Positions 1 to 5,206 of a stretch of DNA of 5,206 nt are shown here, piece after piece. The position numbers and the translations under genes were made by a program. The stretch's first letter is position 1. Every line of letters starts with the position of its first letter. Source of the stretch: Promethearchaeota archaeon (GTDB taxonomy: Archaea > Asgardarchaeota > Lokiarchaeia > Sigynarchaeales > MK-D1); assembly GCA_016839865.1 (NCBI GenBank), contig JAEOTN010000298.1, positions 1-5,206 of the forward strand, read 5' to 3'. The notes below the pieces were generated by a model. The model made no database searches and was not told the origin of the DNA. It saw nothing but the letters and a program-made list of their open reading frames with translations.

Positions 1-550
1 TGCCAGTAACGAGGAAGGCAAGCAACATGCCTGCAACACTGATTAATAAGCCACCAGCAGAAACAAGAAACGCTGTCCACTCTTTTTCTTTCAAATAAAC
101 TAGAATTGGCAGGATTACAATTGCTAATCCACTAGGAATATGCGCCAACATCACTATTATAGATGCAATAGGACTTCCAAGTATTTTTGTTATTAATATC
201 ACAATTGACATAACCACAATATACCCAGCATACACCAATCCAATCGTCTTTCCATTCTTAGGGAATATAGATTCATAGAATAATGCTGCTGCAAGACCAC
301 CTGGGATATATACAGCTAACATGGAGACTATATGAGTCATTAAAATCTCATAATCATTAAGAATCACCAATAGGACACCAGCAGCAAATACCACGAAGAA
401 TGCTATTGCTATAAACAGATGGTAGAGTCTTTTATTTTTAATATAATCCAATACTAAGAAAATTGTAAAAATTAGTGCAACGATACCTGTAATCAAGAGA
501 ATTACAACTGCTCCTGCAAAGCCAGTTACGGGAGTTACAAAGATTGCCAT
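1..550 (-). CDS. multi-pass membrane protein, N-terminal part (cut by window edge)
   Basis: The minus frame is open from the ATG at 550 to the window edge, giving 183 residues with no stop, so the C-terminus is missing. The sequence is strongly hydrophobic with six likely membrane helices at about residues 11-34, 44-64, 70-92, 103-121, 127-152 and 159-181. Short charged loops such as DYIKNKR (35-41) and LKEKE (153-157) lie between them. There is no cleavable signal peptide; the first helix is probably a signal anchor. Helices 3 and 5 share a motif, MLAVYIPGGLA (77-87) and MLAHIPSGLA (134-143), so the protein seems built from repeated two-helix units. The start is backed by a Shine-Dalgarno-like GAGATGAT three bases upstream; two ATGs further up are out of frame. 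It follows the methyltransferase gene on the same strand after 122 bp. I do not recognise the family. It could be a sensor's membrane domain or a small transporter, but no catalytic or transport motif is visible. Confidence 0.75.
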   Translation of the reverse strand, partial: MAIFVTPVTGFAGAVVILLITGIVALIFTIFLVLDYIKNKRLYHLFIAIAFFVVFAAGVLLVILNDYEILMTHIVSMLAVYIPGGLAAALFYESIFPKNGKTIGLVYAGYIVVMSIVILITKILGSPIASIIVMLAHIPSGLAIVILPILVYLKEKEWTAFLVSAGGLLISVAGMLLAFLVTG

Positions 551-553
551 AAA

Positions 554-561
554 ATCATCTC
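554..561 (-). promoter_or_regulatory. Shine-Dalgarno-like site for the membrane protein
   Basis: On the minus strand this reads GAGATGAT, one mismatch from GAGGTGAT, the complement of the conserved 3' end of prokaryotic 16S rRNA. It ends three bases before the ATG at 550 and supports that start. Confidence 0.5.
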
Positions 562-580
562 ATTTTTAATTTAGAATTGC

Positions 581-600
581 GAAAATAGATTTCTATTCTC
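581..600. repeat. 20-bp near-perfect palindrome, possible operator
   Basis: The plus strand reads GAAAATAGAT then TTCTATTCTC. Nine of ten base pairs about the centre are complementary apart from one A/C position, which becomes a G-U pair in minus-strand RNA. It lies 31-50 bp before the start of the membrane gene, just downstream of an AT-rich stretch (600-610) that could act as its TATA box. That is a typical place for an archaeal repressor site, but regulation is inferred from position only. The loop would be too small for a full RNA hairpin, so a protein-binding dyad is more likely. Confidence 0.35.
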
Positions 601-625
601 TTTTTATCTTTCAGTCTGAGTCAAT

Positions 626-631
626 AAAAAA
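626..631 (-). terminator. T-run after the methyltransferase gene
   Basis: Six consecutive T on the minus strand, 42-47 bases past the methyltransferase stop. Archaeal RNA polymerase stops at short T-runs without needing a hairpin. The run is short and fairly far from the stop, so support is weak. Confidence 0.25.
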
Positions 632-672
632 CTCCCGATGAGAAATTATAACATTTTGGTGCCTAACACAAA

Positions 673-1278
673 TTAGGAATTTTTTATACATAGGAAAAAT
701 CCAAAACCTTGCCAGACAAAATATCGCAACCTTTTCACAGTAAATCCCGTCTCTTTAAGACCATTGAGAAAAACTCGCCATTCAAAACTCGCTTCCATTG
801 GATGTGTTAGACCAAAAAATGTTTTCGCAAACAATATACCAAATTTTGACAGTTCAATAACTAACAAGGCTGCTCCAGGTTTCATGACTCTATTGAGTTC
901 TCTTAACGCATCCTTCCATTTAGGAACATGATGAAGTACTTCAAACACGAAAACAGCATCAAATTTCTCATTTGGTGATTTTATATCTAATATATTACCC
1001 AAAAATACCTTTGCTGGTATGTTCAGTTTTTTTGCAAGTTCAACCTCTTCTGGAATTATATCAAATGCCCAAAGTTCGGATGGGGCATAAAATCGATGAA
1101 TAGTCTCCATACCAAAACCAGCCCCACAACCTGCATCAAGGATTACTTTATTTCTCAAATCTATGTTCTCTTGTTTCAGAAACTTGTTTAGAACTGGAAA
1201 CTCGAAGTATCTTTGCCCAAACCTTTTGATCGGGCTATTTACTAATATGGTGTCCAATCTATCCATTGCAAACGACAT
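673..1278 (-). CDS. class I SAM-dependent methyltransferase
   Basis: This 201-residue protein has the Rossmann-fold methyltransferase motifs in order. The SAM-binding glycine loop DAGCGAGFG is at residues 48-56. The acidic residue after strand 2 that normally binds the ribose is D73 (WAFDI). GNILD at 94-98 is the adenine-contacting region. FDAVFVFEVLHHV (106-118) is the strand-4 motif, and RVMKPGAALLVIE (130-142) is the post-motif helix and strand. This pattern fits the Methyltransf_11/UbiE-like group. It lacks a target-recognition domain, and the C-terminal 55 residues are rich in Phe and Trp, perhaps contacting a hydrophobic substrate, so the substrate cannot be named. There is no signal peptide, so it should be cytoplasmic. 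The ATG at 1278 is the first start after an in-frame stop and has a strong Shine-Dalgarno site six bases upstream. It diverges from the Fe-S protein gene and precedes the membrane protein gene on the same strand. Confidence 0.9.
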   Translation of the reverse strand: MSFAMDRLDTILVNSPIKRFGQRYFEFPVLNKFLKQENIDLRNKVILDAGCGAGFGMETIHRFYAPSELWAFDIIPEEVELAKKLNIPAKVFLGNILDIKSPNEKFDAVFVFEVLHHVPKWKDALRELNRVMKPGAALLVIELSKFGILFAKTFFGLTHPMEASFEWRVFLNGLKETGFTVKRLRYFVWQGFGFFLCIKNS

Positions 1279-1284
1279 GTTTTA

Positions 1285-1290
1285 CTCCTC
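1285..1290 (-). promoter_or_regulatory. strong Shine-Dalgarno site for the methyltransferase
   Basis: The minus strand reads GAGGAG followed by TAAAAC and the ATG at 1278, an ideal spacing of six bases. It fixes the start in preference to the internal Met5 codon. It is the clearest ribosome binding site in the window; the plus-strand genes have none comparable. Confidence 0.8.
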
Positions 1291-1313
1291 TTTGATAGTG
1301 AATCGTAATGATG

Positions 1314-1319
1314 GTATAG
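1314..1319 (-). promoter_or_regulatory. candidate TATA box for the methyltransferase
   Basis: The minus strand reads AAAAACTATACC here, with the TATA core at 1314-1319. A start site about 25 bases downstream would fall near 1292 and leave a short leader that still carries the GAGGAG site. The TATACC core is shared with the box proposed for the serine hydrolase. Assigned by eye from spacing and composition. Confidence 0.35.
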
Positions 1320-1376
1320 TTTTTACATTCGTTTTTAATTGTTGGTGTTAATGTTTAGATTTACCACTTTATCGCT

Positions 1377-1386
1377 CATATAATAG
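1377..1386 (+). promoter_or_regulatory. candidate TATA box for the Fe-S protein gene
   Basis: CATATAATAG lies about 40 bp before the ATG at 1422, predicting transcription from about 1406 and a leader near 16 bases. A second AT-rich candidate, TTTAATAATA at 1388-1397, would place the start almost on the ATG, giving a nearly leaderless mRNA. No good Shine-Dalgarno site precedes this gene, which fits a short leader. Confidence 0.4.
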
Positions 1387-1421
1387 ATTTAATAATACGG
1401 ATGAGAATTATATTGTGAATC

Positions 1422-2600
1422 ATGTCAGAAGCAAATGATGAAATTGATCCTATAGAGAAGAAGTATAAGAGAGCTGCAAAAAATATTTTGAAAGCCGGTA
1501 TGCTTCCGATGCCGAATAATGACACTTTTATCAAAATTTTGAAGTATTACGATTTCAATGAAGAGGAATTAGATTTTTTAGGATATTTTCGATCTCGTTC
1601 ATCTATGAATATGGAGCAATTGGTTAAGAAAAGCAAATTGCCTGAAGATGAAATAACTCGAATTGGTGGTCTATTAGCGAAAAAAGGTTTCATTTTCAAT
1701 CAACCAAGTTCCGCAGGAATAATGGTATTTCGATTATTACCCATTGTGATTATTGGTGCATTCGAATATACATTCATGACGAAATTGCCCGAGAAAGGAA
1801 CTCCCGAATATAAACGAATTGAAGAACTGGCTATTCTTTATGATGCCTATATGGAACAATTTGCTGATACCATTCAGAGCAGCTATGACGGTGCAGTGGA
1901 AGTATTCAAACGTGCCCCACCAACAGATCGAACTTTGCCCTTAACTACGCGTGAAGACGGGGAAACTATTGAGATCGCTATGAACGAAGATATTGGAGAA
2001 GCAACGGAAGAAATCTTACCTGCAAAATCCGTAGAGGGAATTATACGAAAATATGAAGATATTGGTGTTGGAAATTGTTTCTGTCGCCAATATCGACATA
2101 CTTTGGGTGAAGATTGTGCACAGGACGCCCCATTTGAGGTCTGTTTTACTTTTGGAAAATCCGCACGTCATGTTATACAACAAGGATTTGCACGAAAAGT
2201 CACTCAAGAAGAAGCACTTAAAATATTACAAGAGACGGAGAATGCAGGTTTAGTACATAAAGCTTTTCACAATGGTAATGATATACGGAAACCAGAGAAT
2301 TCTATATGCAATTGCTGTTCTGATTGCTGCGATACATTTAATCTGTGGAGGATGGGAGCAACTCCGATAATAAACACAACACATTACCTTTCCGAAGTGA
2401 TTCCAGAGAAGTGTATTGGATGTGGGATTTGTGGTGAGAAATGTCCCATGGGAGCAATAACTATTGGAGATTTCGCAATAGTGGATGAAAATTTGTGTAT
2501 AGGATGTGGTGTTTGCGCAAGAGTTTGTCCAGAGAACGCAATTCGATTATTAGAGGGCTTACGGAATGTATTTGTTCCTCCTCCAAAAATCAAACCCTAG
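1422..2600 (+). CDS. winged-helix / cysteine-rich / 2[4Fe-4S] ferredoxin-domain protein
   Basis: This 392-residue protein has three parts. Residues 43-93 look like a winged helix-turn-helix (QLVKKSKLPEDEITRIGGLL, 66-85). The middle carries cysteines C219, C221, C232 and C241 in a CxC-x10-C-x8-C array, then CxCCxxCC at 296-303. The C-terminus has two classical CxxCxxCxxxCP motifs, C331-C341 and C359-C369, expected to bind two [4Fe-4S] clusters. There are 17 cysteines, and none lies before residue 219. The same order (IGVGNCFCR, then ICNCC, then the ferredoxin domain) is familiar from 4Fe-4S proteins of anaerobic archaea and bacteria whose function is not settled. It should be a cytoplasmic electron carrier or a redox-responsive regulator; the helix-turn-helix allows the second but does not prove DNA binding. 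An in-frame TGA at 1416-1418 makes ATG 1422 the first start. A molybdopterin oxidoreductase on the opposite strand is a conceivable redox partner, but is not in the same operon. Confidence 0.9.
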   Translation: MSEANDEIDPIEKKYKRAAKNILKAGMLPMPNNDTFIKILKYYDFNEEELDFLGYFRSRSSMNMEQLVKKSKLPEDEITRIGGLLAKKGFIFNQPSSAGIMVFRLLPIVIIGAFEYTFMTKLPEKGTPEYKRIEELAILYDAYMEQFADTIQSSYDGAVEVFKRAPPTDRTLPLTTREDGETIEIAMNEDIGEATEEILPAKSVEGIIRKYEDIGVGNCFCRQYRHTLGEDCAQDAPFEVCFTFGKSARHVIQQGFARKVTQEEALKILQETENAGLVHKAFHNGNDIRKPENSICNCCSDCCDTFNLWRMGATPIINTTHYLSEVIPEKCIGCGICGEKCPMGAITIGDFAIVDENLCIGCGVCARVCPENAIRLLEGLRNVFVPPPKIKP

Positions 2601-2603
2601 TTC

Positions 2604-2610
2604 TTTTTTT
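2604..2610 (+). terminator. T7 run after the Fe-S protein gene
   Basis: Seven consecutive T begin four bases past the TAG stop at 2598-2600. No hairpin precedes them, as is usual for archaeal termination. The surrounding AGTTCTTTTTTT (2599-2610) recurs exactly after the serine hydrolase gene (4563-4574). Confidence 0.5.
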
Positions 2611-2654
2611 ATGGAACTGAATAGAGTTAAGTTCATCAAGTAAAATATAGAATT

Positions 2655-3164
2655 ATGAAAGAAGTCCCATTCCAAGATTCACTAGTAATTCTGCGAGAAT
2701 ATGATTTTAAAACGGACCCCGAAAAATTAGTTGTTTATCTTTTTGATAAAATGAATTCTGAGGATGGTTTAAAAGCGTTACGAGAAGGAGATAAACGATT
2801 CCAAGACTCACAATACTTTAGAAAACGATTAGTAGCGGAATTTAAGGGAGAATTGATTGCAACTACCACTGTGGACCAAGGAATAAACATCTATAAAGAA
2901 CATAGTTTTCGATTATACTCAGTAGTAACAGCACCCCGGTTCCAAGGAACGGGATTAAGTCAAATTTTATTCGAATATGTTAAGGATTATATAAAAAAAC
3001 ATAACGCTACTTTGATCTTGGTAGAAACTTGGGAGGATAATATTCCCGCACGTAAATTCTATGAAAAACTCGGATTTAAAGAATATGGAAGACTTCCAAA
3101 TGGATTGAAAAACCGAAATGAAGAAGGATTTGTTGACGAAATTATGTATTTTATGAATATTTGA
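2655..3164 (+). CDS. GNAT-family N-acetyltransferase
   Basis: This 169-residue protein is a typical single-domain GNAT enzyme, moving an acetyl group from acetyl-CoA to an amine. Motif A, with the pyrophosphate-binding R-x-x-G-x-G loop, is VVTAPRFQGTG at 90-100 (R95, G98, G100), followed by the helix LSQILFEYVKDY. Motif B is at 129-141: N129, then PARKFYEKLGF with the usual Tyr136 that can protonate the CoA thiolate. The ending, GFVDEIMYFMNI, is the common strand that closes the fold. The substrate cannot be told; small molecules or protein N-termini are both possible. The ATG at 2655 is the first start after an in-frame stop at 2628-2630. There is no Shine-Dalgarno site, so the mRNA may have a very short leader. 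Only 54 bp separate it from the Fe-S gene, but the T7 run in that gap suggests at least partial separation of transcripts. Confidence 0.9.
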   Translation: MKEVPFQDSLVILREYDFKTDPEKLVVYLFDKMNSEDGLKALREGDKRFQDSQYFRKRLVAEFKGELIATTTVDQGINIYKEHSFRLYSVVTAPRFQGTGLSQILFEYVKDYIKKHNATLILVETWEDNIPARKFYEKLGFKEYGRLPNGLKNRNEEGFVDEIMYFMNI

Positions 3165-3168
3165 AAGA

Positions 3169-3175
3169 TTTTTTT
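3169..3175 (+). terminator. T7 run after the acetyltransferase gene
   Basis: Seven consecutive T start five bases past the TGA stop at 3162-3164, followed by further T-rich sequence to about 3190. Same arrangement as behind the Fe-S gene. Confidence 0.5.
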
Positions 3176-3177
3176 CT

Positions 3178-3270
3178 TTATATTTTATTGAATTGGTATT
3201 TTATTACATGGTTTTCTATGTCGATTTTGGCGTATTTCCCCTCCTCTAAGGGAGGGATTGACAAACACAT
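3178..3270 (-). CDS. possible small ORF or gene remnant, 30 residues
   Basis: The minus strand encodes 30 residues from the ATG at 3270 to a TAA at 3178-3180, starting MCLSIPPLEEGKYAKIDIEN. AGGT lies a few bases before the ATG as a weak ribosome site. The same frame stays open about 22 codons further upstream (to roughly 3336) without an ATG, including HLNKEGIWKVGKT. About 52 stop-free codons with many purine-first codons is more than I would expect in such AT-rich DNA, so this may be a decayed gene or the 3' end of one whose start was lost. It overlaps the GC-rich hairpin, which supplies the PPLEEG codons. I do not recognise the peptide. Chance is a real alternative. Confidence 0.2.
   Translation of the reverse strand: MCLSIPPLEEGKYAKIDIENHVIKYQFNKI
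3239..3256. repeat. GC-rich hairpin in the acetyltransferase-hydrolase gap
   Basis: CCCTCC, a six-base loop TCTAAG, then GGAGGG form a six-pair stem with five G-C pairs, in a region otherwise nearly all A/T. It lies 75 bases past the acetyltransferase stop and 122 before the hydrolase start. Neither strand has a T-run directly after it, so it is not a bacterial-type terminator. The hairpin followed by ATTGACAAA resembles the subterminal hairpins at the ends of IS200/IS605-type elements, but no transposase is present in the window. A lone element end, a MITE-like relic or an RNA processing structure are all possible. The 213-bp gap holds little else beyond T-runs, the possible small ORF and the hydrolase promoter. 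Confidence 0.6.
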
Positions 3271-3339
3271 CGTTTTACCTACTTTCCAAATACCTTCTTT
3301 ATTCAAATGACCTGAAATTACTTGCTGGATTACACTTCA

Positions 3340-3349
3340 TTTTTATACC
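3340..3349 (+). promoter_or_regulatory. TATA box for the serine hydrolase gene
   Basis: TTTTTATACC is centred about 33 bp before the ATG at 3378, predicting transcription from about 3370 and a leader of only a few bases. That agrees with the lack of a Shine-Dalgarno site. Its complement, GGTATAAAAA, would also serve as a TATA box for minus-strand transcription toward the hairpin and small ORF. Confidence 0.5.
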
Positions 3350-3377
3350 TTTTAATCCAATCCTTTCATGATTAGAA

Positions 3378-4547
3378 ATGACAGAATTTATTGAAACCGA
3401 TGAAAATGTTCAAAAAATATTGGAAAACGTAGTCGAGGTCGGATTTGAAGGCAAACCAATTCCGAATTGGGAGGATTCCAATTCATTTGAAGACTTAAAA
3501 GCTCAATATAACATACCAGGTATTGGAATGGTAGTTATCCAGGATTTTATACCACACTGGTTTCGATTTTTCGGTACCCGAGTCAATGATCCGACTAAAG
3601 AGAATTTGAATGTTAATAGAGAGACACTTTTTGAAGCTGCATCCGCCACTAAAACAATTGTTACTGTTTTAGCACTGAATTTAGTCGAAAAAGGAGTATT
3701 GGAATTGGATACGGATGTAAATAATCATCTAAAAAGCTGGAAAATTCCTGATAATGAGTTCACAATAAATGAAAAAGTCACTTTACGACGCCTTCTTACT
3801 CATACAGCGGGAATTAATCGTCCAGATAGCATGTATAGTCAAGAAGAGAGTAGTTCACCAACGCTTCTTAATGTCTTGAATGGAGAATCACCAGCAACTA
3901 ATGATGCTGTGAAGGTGGAGTTTGTACCGGGATCAAACTATCAATATTCCAACTTAGCGTTTGATATTATCCAACAACTCATCGAAGAAGCATCTGGTAA
4001 ATCTATCAATCAAAACGCAGAAGAAATAATATACAAACCATTAGAGATCAACTCAAATAACTGTACTTTGGAATATCCTTTACCACCTCACATGACTGAA
4101 CGGGCAATAGAACACCACCCTCCAGATGGTAAACCACTGGGAAAAGGATTACATAACTCAGCATATGCACATGGGAATTTGAGTATCAATCCAGTGGATT
4201 TTGCGAAATTTGCAATCGAAATAATGCTAGCATACCAAGGTAGGTCTACAAAAATATTATCTCAAGATATGACTCGAGAGATGTTAAAGTCTTATCGATC
4301 GTTTGGACCTACTGAGATGATGGGAATCACAGATCAAGCTTTAGGATTTTTCTTAATGAAAAATGATGAGAACACTTTCTTTTTATTACCTGGTTCTAAT
4401 GCCCCTGGAGCTAACTGTATGTTATTAGGATCACCATTAACAGGACAGGGAGCAGTTATAATGACAAATGGTGCAATGGGAGAGTTATTGAACATGCGTT
4501 TAACGTATACATTATCAAAAGCATACAACTGGAATTTTGGAACGTGA
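3378..4547 (+). CDS. serine hydrolase of the beta-lactamase / class C PBP-like family
   Basis: This 389-residue protein fits the Beta-lactamase (PF00144) family in length and motif order. The catalytic S-x-x-K is SATK at 89-92, in EAASATKTIVTVLAL. RRLLTHTAGI at 137-146 is the usual conserved stretch after it. The second active-site motif Y-x-N is YSN at 190-192. The third motif is odd: where relatives have His-x-Gly before SNAPG, this has LPGSNAPG (337-344), so the histidine is replaced by leucine. GAVIMTNG at 358-365 is the expected final strand. There is no signal peptide or membrane anchor, so it is probably cytoplasmic, unlike true beta-lactamases or penicillin-binding proteins. Family members include esterases and peptidases; the substrate here is unknown and antibiotic resistance should not be inferred. 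ATG 3378 follows an in-frame TGA at 3369-3371. It has its own promoter and converges with the molybdopterin gene, leaving 28 bp between stops. Confidence 0.9.
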   Translation: MTEFIETDENVQKILENVVEVGFEGKPIPNWEDSNSFEDLKAQYNIPGIGMVVIQDFIPHWFRFFGTRVNDPTKENLNVNRETLFEAASATKTIVTVLALNLVEKGVLELDTDVNNHLKSWKIPDNEFTINEKVTLRRLLTHTAGINRPDSMYSQEESSSPTLLNVLNGESPATNDAVKVEFVPGSNYQYSNLAFDIIQQLIEEASGKSINQNAEEIIYKPLEINSNNCTLEYPLPPHMTERAIEHHPPDGKPLGKGLHNSAYAHGNLSINPVDFAKFAIEIMLAYQGRSTKILSQDMTREMLKSYRSFGPTEMMGITDQALGFFLMKNDENTFFLLPGSNAPGANCMLLGSPLTGQGAVIMTNGAMGELLNMRLTYTLSKAYNWNFGT

Positions 4548-4567
4548 TAAAGTAATAGAGTAAGTTC

Positions 4568-4574
4568 TTTTTTT
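4568..4574 (+). terminator. T7 run between convergent genes
   Basis: Seven consecutive T lie 21-27 bases past the hydrolase TGA stop and directly before the end of the opposing molybdopterin gene at 4576. The preceding AGTTC repeats the context of the run at 2604-2610. On the minus strand this is an A-run, so it should stop plus-strand transcription only. Confidence 0.5.
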
Positions 4575-4575
4575 C

Positions 4576-5206
4576 CTATAATCGATTGATAGTTACAAAC
4601 GAGGAGTTAAATGCACCCGATTTACCCAAGGATTCAGGATTTTCTGATGTGAAGAAGTTGGCGTTTACGCCATCTTCTGTAAATAATCCGTGATACAATG
4701 CAACAGTCCAATTTAATATCTCTTTTGATATCATAACAGTGAATGTTTCTTGAGCAATTTCATTATTTACAGAGACTAAATCACCCTCATTTATTCCTAA
4801 ATCCTTACAGTCACCCGAAGACATCAGAACCTTATTGAATAATCCACGATCCTCTGAAAGACCTCCTAGTTGGGAATGTAAATAATTTCCTTTGTTTGGG
4901 GTAATCAAGAGGAAAGTATTACTTTCTAATAATTGAGATGGGAATGATGTAAAAAGATAATATGGTTTCTGGCATAAAATCTTGCTATTAGAAGTTGGAA
5001 ATGATAAGTCAGTGAATGGCAGATATTCTGGACTAAACTTAGAATAATATCCTTGATTCTCTAAATCAGATCGAATAGCAATTGGTAATATTTTCAAACA
5101 ATTTTCAAATATTTCTCTATCTGTTTCGAATTTCATATCACATCCAATTTTTTTCCCGATATCTTGGAAAAACTCATGATTGGAAACACATTCTTTATAT
5201 GGACAA
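4576..5206 (-). CDS. molybdopterin-dependent oxidoreductase, C-terminal end (start outside window)
   Basis: The minus frame is open from the window edge (first full codon at 5205) to the TAG at 4576-4578, giving 209 residues of a longer protein. An ATG at 5136 could be mistaken for the start, but the 23 codons before it are open and match the same domain, so the gene begins upstream. Before that ATG is CPYKEC, and FFQDIGKKIG matches the family's usual helix. Then DREIFENCLKILP and FPTSNSKIL correspond to the common EEIF and FPTPSGKIE segments leading into the cofactor-binding domain. The remainder is the Molydop_binding domain (PF01568): LLITPN, a central DLGINEGDLVSVN, and an ending like NVLT...GSPA seen here as NANFFTSENPESLGKSGAFN. 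This domain caps the molybdopterin guanine dinucleotide in formate dehydrogenase, nitrate reductase and thiosulfate/DMSO reductase relatives. The catalytic and Fe-S parts are not visible, so the substrate cannot be assigned. Confidence 0.85.
   Translation of the reverse strand, partial: CPYKECVSNHEFFQDIGKKIGCDMKFETDREIFENCLKILPIAIRSDLENQGYYSKFSPEYLPFTDLSFPTSNSKILCQKPYYLFTSFPSQLLESNTFLLITPNKGNYLHSQLGGLSEDRGLFNKVLMSSGDCKDLGINEGDLVSVNNEIAQETFTVMISKEILNWTVALYHGLFTEDGVNANFFTSENPESLGKSGAFNSSFVTINRL

Noticed and set aside
1163..1351. 62-codon plus-strand ORF
   Set aside because: It lies mostly antisense to the methyltransferase's N-terminal coding region, has no recognisable motif, and runs into the divergent promoter.
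2016..2253. ORFs of 63 (minus) and 66 (plus) codons
   Set aside because: Both are out-of-frame readings within the Fe-S protein's conserved cysteine region.
2384..2593. 69-codon minus-strand ORF
   Set aside because: Antisense of the ferredoxin domain; its repeated PHPIH pattern is just the mirror of the two cysteine motifs.
3208..3249. 13-codon plus-strand ORF (MVFYVDFGVFPLL) ending in the hairpin, considered as a leader peptide
   Set aside because: No ribosome site, no run of regulatory codons, and no terminator structure after it.
3239..3256. Hairpin as a classical intrinsic terminator
   Set aside because: No T-run follows the stem on either strand; the nearby T7 at 3169-3175 is upstream of it.
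3368..3394. ATG at 3368 as an earlier start for the hydrolase
   Set aside because: It is out of frame with the hydrolase and meets a stop after eight codons.
4334..4528. 64-codon minus-strand ORF
   Set aside because: Antisense shadow of the C-terminal part of the serine hydrolase.
3378..4547. True beta-lactamase giving antibiotic resistance
   Set aside because: No export signal, a changed third motif, and membership of a broad family in which most members are esterases or peptidases.
1..5206. tRNA, rRNA, CRISPR array or complete insertion sequence
   Set aside because: I found no cloverleaf, rRNA-like conserved stretch, regularly spaced repeats or transposase on either strand.

Overview
This is an AT-rich window with six protein genes, two of them cut by the window edges. 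I think it comes from an archaeon. TATA-like boxes lie about 25-40 bp before several starts, and short runs of T follow closely behind the plus-strand genes. Some genes have Shine-Dalgarno sites (a textbook GAGGAG before the methyltransferase), while others appear to have very short leaders or none. The gene content (a helix-turn-helix/ferredoxin fusion, a molybdopterin oxidoreductase, a cytoplasmic serine hydrolase of the beta-lactamase fold) suits an anaerobic archaeon, possibly an Asgard or euryarchaeal lineage. No gene here fixes the taxonomy, so this is inference.

Layout. Positions 1-550 (minus) hold the N-terminal part of a multi-pass membrane protein built from repeated two-helix units. 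Upstream of it on the same strand, 673-1278 encodes a class I SAM-dependent methyltransferase. A 143-bp divergent promoter region (1279-1421) separates this from a plus-strand run. That run is an Fe-S protein (1422-2600) with an N-terminal winged-helix-like region, a cysteine-rich middle and a C-terminal double [4Fe-4S] ferredoxin domain; then a GNAT acetyltransferase (2655-3164); then, after a 213-bp gap, a beta-lactamase-family serine hydrolase (3378-4547). A minus-strand reading frame (4576-5206) converges on the hydrolase. It is the C-terminal end of a molybdopterin-dependent oxidoreductase, and its real start lies beyond the window.

The 213-bp gap (3165-3377) holds a T-run, a GC-rich hairpin that stands out against the AT-rich background, a possible 30-residue minus-strand ORF inside a longer open frame, and a good TATA box for the hydrolase.

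The genes do not form an obvious pathway. The Fe-S protein and the molybdopterin enzyme are both redox proteins but lie on opposite strands with two unrelated genes between them, so any partnership is speculative. Each plus-strand gene has its own T-run, which suggests short, mostly single-gene transcription units. I see no convincing new multi-gene system. The most unusual items are the hairpin and small-ORF region, the loss of the usual His-x-Gly motif in the hydrolase, the repeated architecture of the membrane protein and the cysteine-rich Fe-S protein.
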